Shown one piece after another: positions 38,644 to 49,381 of a stretch of DNA of 64,000 bases. The DNA is from Crotophaga sulcirostris (lineage: Eukaryota > Chordata > Aves > Cuculiformes > Crotophagidae): positions 226,108 through 290,107 of the forward strand of contig VYZB01000749.1 in NCBI GenBank assembly GCA_013397455.1. Reading direction: 5' to 3'. The notes under the pieces were generated by a model. The model was not told the DNA's origin, made no database searches, and saw only the letters and a list, made by a program, of their open reading frames with translations. Every line of letters begins with the position of its first letter. Position 1 is the first letter of the stretch. The translations under genes and the position numbers were made by a program.

Positions 38644-39564
38644 CTGTAAATGAAGTCTGTCTTTAGTAAAAAAATATGGGTTTTGTTCACTTTATTTCCC
38701 CCTGTGCTAATACTAAGTAGCAAAATATAAACATCGCAAGAGCAAGCATAAACACATTCCCCTGTTGTTAAATTAACATTTTAGCAAACAGTCGAACATA
38801 ATCTAATGCTTCTCCTGTTGTGAACAGACCAAAAATCAGACGATTTAGCAGAACAATAAGAAAGACAAATGTTAGTTTATTAGAAAATAGTAATTAGACA
38901 GAAGATATTGATGTCTCAAACATAATTCATTTTTAAGATCTGTAATATTTAAACAGAAGAGTTCATTGGGCTCCCTTTCTTACTTTGCACAATTTGCTCA
39001 AATTGGGGGAGTACAGTTTGAACTCAGTAATAGCTGTATCTTATACTGTCTCCAGTAAGACACATTATGAGTTACTTTAGATCAGTTGTCTTTAAGAATA
39101 CAATCAACAAAATGCTGTTTTAAGTATTTACTTAAATATTAGTACTGATTATTAAGTATGACATGTATATTTATGCAAACTGAATTTTTTTTGCTATAGA
39201 ACCGTGCAAACAACTTCAGTGAGAAAAGGTTGTATAACATGTTCTAACAGCAGAATAACTTAGCATATCAAATCTAAGACTTTTAGAAGCGCTGTGAAAA
39301 TGTTCTGTAACTGATTTGAACTAGCTTCCAATACACTAAATCCCTTTAAAAAATGTTGTAACAATTCTGCTTTATGAAACTGCTTTTATTTAGTATTTTT
39401 AATCTATCTCAAATGATGTCAAAATAAGACTAATAGTATTTTTGATCACAGTGTCTTAAGTTTTAAATGCAATATATGCTTTGTTGACTTCTTCATTTTT
39501 GGGAAAACAATTAAGATAGTCTCATTTATAAACACACAAACAAGAACACATATTTAAAACTGAC
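38644..39564 (-). other. SRFBP1 intron 2, 921 bp
   Basis: This short intron runs from the weak GTCAGT donor of exon 2 to the TTTACAG acceptor of exon 3. It is AT-rich with no recognisable repeat or RNA gene. Confidence 0.85.
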
Positions 39565-39653
39565 TTTTTCAACTTTAATTTCCCGATGTGTCTGGTTAGT
39601 CTGCGAATAGTCAGGACTCTGGCCTTCTTCACATCTTTTCTCATCTTCACAAC
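39565..39653 (-). CDS. SRFBP1: SRFBP1 coding exon 2 (internal exon)
   Basis: This is the first visible exon of the gene. It is 89 nt long and begins in phase 0 after a minus-strand acceptor with a good pyrimidine tract ending in CTGACAG. It encodes 29 full codons plus two bases, beginning VVKMRKDVKKARVL and ending KLKLK. The match to the start of mammalian SRFBP1 (VVKMRKEVKR) is strong, and the exon is rich in Lys and Arg, as expected for the basic N-terminus of a BUD22-family protein. SRFBP1 is known as a nuclear and cytoplasmic partner of serum response factor; the family also includes yeast Bud22, a ribosome biogenesis factor. In human the first 12 residues lie before this point, so exon 1 must be further upstream. 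The donor reads GTCAGT after an A, which is weak. The frame into exon 3 requires exactly this donor. Confidence 0.9.
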
Positions 39654-40033
39654 CTGTCAGAAAGAGGGAAGACAAAAAGTTGTTTTCCTTGATTAATTTC
39701 CATATACAATATGTTCATTGCATTTACTTAAATTTTATAATTTATATATTTTTATAAAAAGAGTCATTTTGAAAACACAGTGCATTCCCTTGCTAACCAA
39801 ATCCCAGTTGATCTGAATTCAAATTTCATTGAAAATCAAACTGCTTCCATAAACATCACAGGAAGAACAACCAACAGTCCAAAATTGTGTCTGAGGTCTC
39901 AACAGGAGACAAGACATTCCTTACTAGCCGTACTTTAGTATTATCCTTAAAGCTAGACTGAGCTAAAGATCTGAAAAGACTCACCTTTTGCCTTCAATTT
40001 TTTTATTTTTGTCGCAGTGAAACAGCATCGGTA

Positions 40034-40080
40034 CTTTTCCATTAATACAAGTAAATCCACTTCCATTAATAACAAGTAAA
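40034..40080 (+). repeat. Imperfect 22 bp tandem duplication
   Basis: The phrase TTCCATTAATACAAGTAAA is followed by TTCCATTAATAACAAGTAAA, differing by one extra base. Confidence 0.8.
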
Positions 40081-40885
40081 AGCATTTTTTTATGAAACAT
40101 TTTGAAATTTTAAGAAAATACTCCCAAACTAAACATTACTTATTATACAACAGAATTTGAGGTAAGTTATGTATTTGAATTGATTTTTGTTGAAAATAAA
40201 AATCAAAGTGATTTCCAATTCACTACAGTGTTTCAACTTCCTATCCTAGCCAGTACCCTGTTCCCAAAACATATTTCAAAGTAGACAGTACTAAAGAAAA
40301 ATTTCTTACATCGAAGTAAAAGAAACAGAATTCTAAACATTACTATACAGCTGGTACAGACAAATCTTTGGAATCTTCTGCTATTAAATTCCATCATGGA
40401 AACCTTAGGCCTCGATGTTCTTTTGTCGATGATGCACGTTTTTGAGAAACAGGGAGTCAATACTGACTTATAAACTTTTTTTTTGCAACTCAAAAATATC
40501 CCTTACTTATTGAGATATATCTTATTATCAGTAGCAAGATTTTGTATTTAAGTTAGACTTGGAAAATATGAAATATTAAAACAAAGGAAAAAAATGAGTC
40601 TTCCTGACAGAAAGCCAACTTTCTCTTAAATTTATCCAGTGGCATAGGTTTCAAAACAAGTTGTCACCTCTTTCTCAAGGAAGTTCTTTACCTCACATTT
40701 CTATTTTATCTTCTAATTCCTCAAACACAACATTAAAATGATTGCTTGATGGTGACTGCATCATCAAGTCAGTTCCACCAGGAATTACTACATTTTCACA
40801 TCAAACTCGACCAAAAAAAGAAAAAATAAATCTTCAAAGCTCATAGAGGAACATTTCACATCTATGACAGGAAGCCTGGCTAGTA

Positions 40886-41428
40886 TACAATGCCTGACAT
40901 ACACAAAAAATGAGACTAACCCTATAGCTCAGGAACCAAGAGTGTGAGGGGAGAGACAAAGGGATGGCTATGGAACATGTTCTTACCTGTCACAGTGAGA
41001 CAAGGCTCAGCTCGATTGCTTTATTCAGTATGAGTGAATGCACGTTGAAATATAGACGTTTTCTTACCCTCAATCAAAATATGTTGGTGTGCACCAGTCC
41101 ACCACACTTTGTGCAGCAGTTTTCAGCTAATAGCAACATCCCTGTGCGTGAGCACCCACCTTGTTTGCCAGACCTATCTCTCTCTTCCCAAGGTGCTGAA
41201 GGAGCCCACTTTTTGTCAGTAGAAGACGTGAAAGCAAAAACTATGGAGATCCTCAACAGCCTTTCAGAAAATGATCTGTGGGATTGCTTGTGATTGGCAG
41301 CATCGCATGCAGCTGTCCATCAGCTCAGAGGGGAACTATTGTGAAGGGGATCATAGTTGATTTTCTTAACTTGTTAGATAAAGAGAGTTACATGCACAGT
41401 ATCATTTTTTTGTATGTCAGACCTTGTA
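40886..41428 (+). mobile_element. Internally deleted mariner element with both terminal repeats
   Basis: The left end reads TACAATGCCTGACATACAC, and the reverse complement of the right end reads TACAAGGTCTGACATACAA. Each end is flanked by TA (40884-40885 and 41429-41430), the standard mariner target. The element is only 543 bp. An open frame (40964-41293) encodes IPVREHPPCLPDLS and then DVKAKTMEILNSLSENDL, matching the DDD transposase C-terminal region. The segment holding the final catalytic Asp and most of the N-terminal part is missing, so this is a non-autonomous relic. Confidence 0.85.
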
Positions 41429-44400
41429 TATCCCCTGTGCAGAGACCATAAGGTTAAGACTGTATATTTATTTATTTATTTAAAAAAAACCCACAAATAA
41501 CAAAAAAACTCCACATATTTTTCACACCTGATTATGCTTTGTAGCTAGGTTACCAACATAAGCAAGCAGTTCAGCACTGAACTGTACTCATCAGTGGCTC
41601 TCCTGAAGGCTGAATCAGCCAGAGCAAAACAGAGAGGGGCACATGCTGATTGCCAGCCCCACCTCTGCCAGAGTAGAGGAGTGGTGTGTGGAGCACTGCT
41701 CTCTCAAAAGACCAGGAGGGGCATTGTACTGGGGACACGTTAACTGGCACTTGCATGGAGAAAAGGGAAAAGGCAAAGAAGGGTTTTGGAACAAGGATGA
41801 CTGGCTGAAAACTGGTCTGCTGTTCTAAAATTTGTACAGCAAAGATCAGTTTTCCTAGTGAAAATAACTGTGCACACAGATCTACCTACAAGCATTTCTA
41901 CTTCAGGTAACAGAGAAAATGTGCCAAAAAGCACCTGTGCCAAATGTCTGCTAGACAGCAGCACTGCTCAAGTCTCCATACACTAAAGAAGAAATCCTTA
42001 ACATCACTATATGCCATCCGAGCATGTCAACATTTATTTTTATAAGATACTGAATAGAATTATCACAGCTCCCTGTATTACATCTTGTTCTAAACGGAAG
42101 AAAGAAAATAAAGCATCTTCTGGTTGAATAATTACATATGTTCCAAGAGTCTGGCAACTCAGATGCAAACTTGGTATGCCTCCTTAGAAAGTTTGGGGAG
42201 GAGAGTTATTTGGTTTGGGGTTTTTTGTTTCTTTAAAAAAAACAAACATTAAAACCACCCACAAGCTACAATCACATTTGAAATTAAATAACATAGTTTA
42301 CATATTAGTTACATACAAACACAAACTATATTTAACTTTCTCTCAAAAAATATTTTGTAATGTAGCTTTTAGTAGAAATATTAATGCAGACACAGCATGT
42401 TTCCGGAATCTATGAGAGCCAAAACTCAGCCTCCCCCACTGCCAGCCAGTGAAGGCTATATAGACAAATGACAGCAGGAATGAGAGAAGGTATTCGCCCT
42501 TTGGCAGGCTAGGAATGTCAATTTATGTAACCCACAGTCACTTTTTCACACGGGACAGTATGCATTAACTGTGTTCTTGGAAGTACTCATGAAGTTCTCA
42601 AAAACCAAATCAGATCCTTGGGAAAGAAATCAAAAAAAGTTTCATTTTAGATTTACAGTGTGCCTGAAACAACGGGGTTTGGACCACCAGAGTGGCTCCT
42701 AGAACTCGCTGAACTATCCCCGTCTCATGTTACAAAGTCAGATAGGCAACTACCACTTGCGTAAAAAAAAAAAAATAGAAAATCAAACAAAATACAACGA
42801 ATCCCTACCAAAACCAGTAGTAGATTTTAAAAAATAATAATGAATATTTACTCGTAATAAGCATGAACAGACAAAAAGAAAAAGAAAAAACAAAATTTAG
42901 AATGGCTGCGGTATAAATCAGGGTAAATCGCTCCCAGAGATCTGTCCAGTTGTGTGGTAGTCCAATCAATTCTTCTCCAGTCCTCAGCATGTCCAAGCAC
43001 TTCTCATGCCCAAGCAGGAGGAATAAGGGGAGAAAAAATGACACAGGATTGCTTAATCTTACACTTGATCTCTATGTCACTTTCTAGCTTGTTGGGGTTT
43101 TTTTGCATTTTTATTTTTTTTCCCAAGAAAACAGTTTAGTTTGAATACTGATTGATATTTCAGTCATAGTTGCAAATTACCTAATTTCAACTAACAGAAA
43201 TCTTGGAAGGGTTTCATCAGTGTCTAAACCAGTACTGGACTTACTGGACTTACGTTATGCCTTTTAAGTTAATGGGACAAGGTCACTTTATATAATACAA
43301 GACAAAACACACCTGATAGAACCGGAAGTTATTTTAAGAGCCTCCCACACGCTGTTACAAAAAATATTTCATGAAAATTTGCAAGTTTTTTTAAGAGAAA
43401 CCTAAGGTATTTTCAGATGAAAAAAATAAAAAAAACCCTCTAATTTATGTTCCAAAATCCTATATCACTGTGGAACAGTCCTCAAATTGGTGATGGCAAT
43501 GAAAAAAAATCAAGCAATGTGGACAAAACAACAGTATAGGTACAGTATTATATTCAAATTCAGATGACTAGTCAAAGGTATTTGCCTTCACATTTTTAGG
43601 ACAACAGCAGCAAAGTTCTCAAAGGAACACTACACTAGAATAAAATGTTATACTTGGCCACTTCTGAAACTTGTTTTGAGGTCTGTACAGGCAACATGTC
43701 TCCAAACTAAGCTAGTGTTCAGCCAATTAGAAAGAAAAAAAGGAAAGTGTGACTAAAGATTTGTAGATGTATCAAGAAAGGTACGTGCCTACTCTGAACT
43801 ACAGTGTCACTCATACTTCACAAAAAATCAAAACCAACAAACCAAACCATTGTTCAAAAAATATTAATCCAATGGATTAAGAGAAAAAATAAGCAATACC
43901 ATGATCCTGTCCATTACTTATTTAATATATTTTATTTAAAAACACTGAAATACTAGAGCTGTGTAGGTTTATGATATGAAAAGTCAAGTCTTTTTCTTCA
44001 TGTTACTATGTACAAAAGCTAGTATTGTACATGAAAATACTTGAAAGACACAGAATGTCTTAAATTCTTCTTAATTCAAAGTTAATGAAAGTTTACTTAT
44101 GCAGTCAGTCCCAACTATCCAAAATGCATGAAAGTCAATAAACTGACGGCCATGCCTTTTTCCTCTGAGTAGCCTGAAGCACATACAACAATTCTTCTTG
44201 GGTTTCTGCCCATGAGGTGCTAAACACTTCGGTCCTGACCCAAAAATGCACATAAACAAATTATTAAATCCTATACAACCAGTACTAGACAGACTGGAGT
44301 TTCTTCATCTCCCCTTGCTTTATGCCAGCGCACAGTCTAGTCCTAGTTCTTGTATGAGTAACTAGAAAAAATAAATCATTCTGTTCGCCTCAAGGAAGGA

Positions 44401-45104
44401 CAATGCACCTAACCTCATCCAATGAAAAAGCTCATTTTAAGAATTTACAGTATTCTGAAATATCCATAATGTTACACAAACACAGGCCTATTAAACACAG
44501 GCCTCCCTCCTTGAAGATTGTCTTCAATTTCCAGACACAACTGCAAAAAACCCCATATTTACAGTTTGACGGTACCATTAATAAGCAAAGTTCTGTAATT
44601 TTACATAGATTTACATCCAAATTTACTCATTTCAGTTTCTTCTTGTGCTCTCAAGGCTCTACGGGACGCAAAGGTCACATCTAAGAGTGGGATTACGATG
44701 AGAAAACATCAAGAATCCACCTTGTAAATTCAGCCTCTGGAAATAATCTATTTCAAATATACCTGATCATATTGTTATCAACAAATTACCACATACCTGC
44801 AGAAACTGGGTCTGGTGAATGAACAATAGTGATAAAGGAAATTGTAGGCACAAGCTATACCTCAGTCCTAGTATAGCCCTTTTATGACAAGAGGACCTTA
44901 GCAGGTTGAAATGAGAGTCTGATTCATTAACACCAAAACGTCTCAAAGTAAAAGGAAAAAATTATTTAATGTGTCCAAAGATATAGAATAGCTTCTTGAT
45001 TTTACTGCATTAAGAAATTTGCTCTGAACTCACTCAACTTCAAGCAGCACTACTGCTGAACTTATGCATCAACAAATGTCAAAACAAGAAATCCATCTTA
45101 AAAA

Positions 45105-45258
45105 AAAAAAAAAGTTAAAGGTATTTAAGTTGACTATTCAAGGTCTCTCCAGTACCTGCAAGAAAAACACGGAATTAAGTAATGCTTCAGTTCTCACTGA
45201 TCTTCCCTCCCTCCCTCGTTTTAGGGCACACCAAAAGCATTGGTTTCATTTTATAGTT
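45105..45258 (+). repeat. Inverted repeat, arm A (probable source copy)
   Basis: The 154 bases are the reverse complement of arm B at 46266-46419, without gaps and with six differences (45132, 45136, 45170, 45207, 45211, 45217), all transitions. The arm starts in an A-run and ends in TTTCATTTTATAGTT. I see no direct repeats around this arm. No coding potential is recognised. Confidence 0.93.
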
Positions 45259-46248
45259 ACTTGGCAGTCTTCTAACCAAGAAATTACCATGGCAACAGAG
45301 TATTCTAAACCTTAATTTTTGGTGCTACTTGGCAACAGAGTTTTAAAATTCAAAACACCTGCAGCTGGATCACATATTAGCCAGAACTAACAATAGTACA
45401 TAATCTTTTGAGTGAATAATGTAAGTGAAAAAATGTTTCTGGAACTTCATTACAAATATTTCTCCCTATTATCGGGAATGTTAGCTTGAAAGATCTAACG
45501 ATTCTTAGATTCTTAGGAAAAGTAAGGAACTGCCAAGTTTACTTTTTTCTTTTTCAGAAAAAAAAAGATTCACTATATTACAGTATATATTTTACACATG
45601 TCAAAATACCTGGAAATAGCCAGTCTTAGACTTATTATAACTTCATACATTTGCACTTTAAAAATACATACAAGTAGGGAGGTAAAGGCAGCAAGATGTG
45701 GTCCATTAGGGTTCAGGTGTTCAGTTCCCAGCAGTTTTACACAAATATACATCCACAAACAAGAAAAACTTCACACATTCTAATCTTATAAAACTAAACA
45801 AGGTGAATTTTCAGCCAGATCTGTTTCCTGAACTGTTTCCCCTCATGGTCATGTGAATTTTAGTTAGTTCCAGTGCAAAAGAGCAACATGAGAATGTACA
45901 GGAGGAGACACAGAGATGGGCTACAATAAACCAGACTACAACCAATGAGCTATCCCGTTATTTAATATAACAATCAAATCCCAGCACAGGAACTGCTAAA
46001 GAACAGACATTTTCTTCATCTAGTGTGTGAGTGTCGTACCTTTGCAGCATTAATCTTGCCTTTGCCATCTTCAGCTACATGCCAACAGGTTCCAACTATG
46101 TGGACTGAGTTGTACCACAATACATCTAATGATATATAGACAAGTTCATGAAACATGAGGCAAGATTTTCTGGATTAAAATATAGAACCCTGCAGCCCAA
46201 ACCAGCCAGAAGCACCATTGCTACCTGGAGGTATATGCAAAGCAAAAT

Positions 46249-46436
46249 AATCACAGTCTCTCTCCAACTATAAAATGAAACCAATGCTTTTGGTGTGCCC
46301 TAAAACAAGGGAAGGAAGGAAGATCAGTGAGAACTGAAGCATTACTTAATTCCATGTTTTTCTTGCAGGTACTGGAGAGACCTTGAACAGTTAACTTAAA
46401 TACCTTTAACTTTTTTTTTGTCAATCACAGTCTCTC
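46249..46436 (-). repeat. Inverted repeat, arm B, with flanking 14 bp target-site-like repeats
   Basis: Arm B (46266-46419) is the inverted copy of arm A. It is enclosed by two exact copies of AATCACAGTCTCTC, at 46249-46262 and 46423-46436, with three extra bases between repeat and arm on each side. This has the form of an inserted sequence with a 14 bp target-site duplication. CR1 insertions in birds do not normally carry such long duplications, and LTR elements have 4 to 6 bp. Confidence 0.85.
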
Positions 46437-48600
46437 AGGTCTCTGTGCACTCATCCTGTCAGGTTCCTGAGAGGTATTGCTAAAGATCAACAGGAAAACA
46501 GCACACTGCACACTTGGGCATGTTTCCACCTTTCTCACGGGAAAAGTAATGCACACACTCCTTGTGAGTTACTGTCAAACCCTTCCTCCACAGACTGTCC
46601 ACGTTGCTTTCTTTGCATTTTCTGAACTACAGCACTGAAATATGAGTTTCTTTTTTTCAGTACAGCACTCTACTTCCTCCTGCATGGAGAACAGTTGTCA
46701 TTTCTAGTATAATTTCTCCAAGTGGAAACCACAATGAGTGCTCAGACTGCTAGCAAATATAATTTTCATCTAAAGGTTTTGAAAGGCAATTCCAAATATC
46801 TCAGATAGTTGGGAGAAAGTAAGACTAGTCTAGAATTACTAGTTCATTGCCAAAGACCAAAATTTAATGGATTTACTGCTTCAAAGTTGGTGTCTTACTA
46901 TACGGAGTCAGGCTCTATGTAGTACTTCAGAAAGCATTTGAGCTATCCAGTCCAAACCAGGATCATGAGATGGCCAGACACATTTCTAAACCCTAAATAA
47001 ACAGCAGTAGTTGTAAATGTCCAGATAAGAAATAACTGTGATAAAACAGCCTAAAGATGCTATGTTGCCTAAATTAGCATATAGGTCACCCCATAAAAAT
47101 TACACAAGTCCTTCAAAACAGAGGACTACCTGAAGGCGATCTCTATCCCTCTATTTAATTGATCAGCTGGATAAGAGTTTGAAAACCGCCAGCTAGCACT
47201 CAGCTAAAAGTATTTCCATGGAATGTTGTAGGGAGATGTGACCAAAGCAGTCAATACAGCCAAGCCCAAATCAATGGATTTCTATGTCTAGGAATTCTTA
47301 ATTAGACCAGAGCTAGAAGCCACATGTGAATTTCACAGCCCCTTATACTTTGATTTCACAGGAAGTCAGTAACAGCAGAAGCGACAACAGTGGAACAAGA
47401 ATTACCGAGATGAACACAGGTGAATAAATAATGAGAGTGGTGAGGGTTTTTTCCCCTTCTTCTCCTCAAATAGTGAACTTTTTCATTTTCTTTTAAAAAG
47501 AGGGCACTGCACACCTGGCAACGCTATGAATCTCTACATTACTGGCATAATTTGAGCAAAACACAATAACTTGACTATACTGATTCAAAAAAACCCACAC
47601 CTGAGTAGTTTGTTGCATTAATTATAAAATTGAAACGCTATCCAAATTCGTATAGTTGGACTCTGTTGTGAAAAGAAAACTGTGGCAAAACTGGTATAAC
47701 ACCTTTCACATAAAGTCAGAAATGCAACAAGAGTGTTTCCAGTATGAATTTGCAGGGTTGTGTGACTGCTTTGGCTTAAGATTGTTATTTTTTTTCCCTT
47801 TAAAGATGCACTGTCATGTTGCTACATTCTCTTCTTTCACTTCAATAGAGGCACTTTTTTTAATTGACTGTGGAGTTTCTACAGAAAGAGACAGTCAAAA
47901 GGTATTTACAAATTTACACCCCTGTTCTGAGGATATTTTAGAAAAAATAACGACTCAGGTTAATTCATAGTTTTTAAAGATTAACCTTTTATCTAAAAAT
48001 GAGCCTAAGTAACACCGCTGAGCACTGGCCACCCTTTCACTTACCACAGAATTGGCCTAACCAACAGCAAGGAGCTAGGACTCTCTCTTCTAACTGCCTG
48101 GTACCAGATCAGCAACCACTTTAATTGTGTGTTAAATGCAGCCTGGCTATTGATGCCCCAGAACACCAAAGGATGGGTTTGTCTGACAGAAATAATTGCT
48201 GGAAGACTCCCTGCTATGTAAGCCAGGAAGAGGTCTATTAAGTACCAGTTCCAACTCCTCTGCAACAAAATGCAGAACTAAAGCATTTGAACACATTCTA
48301 TGATTTCATGATAATCATTCTACCTTGCAAGAAAAGCAGCAGCAGAATCATGAGTTTGCAGCTCAGCTGAAAGGACAAACTAGTGCATCAGATCATTTTC
48401 CCTTATTCTACCTAAGTTTGATTGCCCCAGTCATGGGGTACCAGTCACATGAAAAAGCACACTGCGGAAATTTTTACAAGAGAGGAATGGTAAGAGAATG
48501 AATAAATTTCGGCAAATTGATGGTGTTTCCTTTACATTCTTCTCTACTTTTCCTCATTTATATTCCACTTTAGTTCCACACAATACTTGAATGTTGTATA

Positions 48601-49381
48601 TACATAGAATTATGGAACAGTTTGGGTCAGAAGGTATCCTCAAAGACCATCTAGTCCAGCCCCCTGGCCATGAGATTAGGTTGCTCAGAGCCCCATCCAA
48701 CTTAACCTTGAATGTTCCCAGGAATGGGGCATCTACCACCTCTCTGGACATCCTGCTCCAGTGTTTCTCTGCCCTCATTGTGAAAAAGTTCTTCCTTATC
48801 GTGTCATCTGCCCTCTTTTAGTTTAAAGCCATTACCTCCTGTTCTATTACTACAAGCACTGCTAGAAAGTCTGTCCCCATCTTTCTTCTAAGCCCCCTAT
48901 AAGTATTGAAAAGTCACAATAAAGTTTCCTGGAGCCTTCTCTTTTCCAGGCTGAACAACTCCAATTCTCTCAGCCTTTCTTCACAGGAGAGGTGTTCCAT
49001 CCTTCTGATCATTTTTGTGGCCCTCCTCTGGACCTGCTCCAACAGGTCCTTGTCTTTCTTGCGCTGAGGATGCCGGAGCTGTACACAGTGTTCCAAGTGG
49101 GGTCTCACCAGAGTGAAGTAGAGGAGGCAGAATCACCTCCCTCCATGTGCTGGCCATGCTTCTATTGATATGGCCCAGGATGGCTGGTTTTCTGGGTTGT
49201 GATCACACAGTGCCAGCTCACGGTGTTTTTCATCCACCAGTATCCTCAAGTCCTTTTTGACAGGGCTGCTCTGCACTCCATCATCCTGCAGCCTGTATTG
49301 GTACCAAGGGTTGCCCCTAGCTCAGTGCAGGACCTTACACTTGGCCTTTTTGAACCCCAAGAGGTTCAAAATCATGGGCTA
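48601..49381 (-). mobile_element. CR1 LINE fragment, about 780 bp
   Basis: The minus-strand CR1 begins at its tail, ATAGAATTATGGAACAGTTT. An open part of ORF2 (48914-49108) contains [24 protein letters not shown] and LFSLEKRRL, the standard C-terminal motifs. It ends upstream near the GTTCAAAATCATGGGC part; the 5' limit is approximate. Confidence 0.92.

Noticed and set aside
47656..47970. 104-codon plus-strand open frame
   Set aside because: AT-rich, with no recognised motif, homology or splice context. Frames of this size are expected by chance in 64 kb on six frames.
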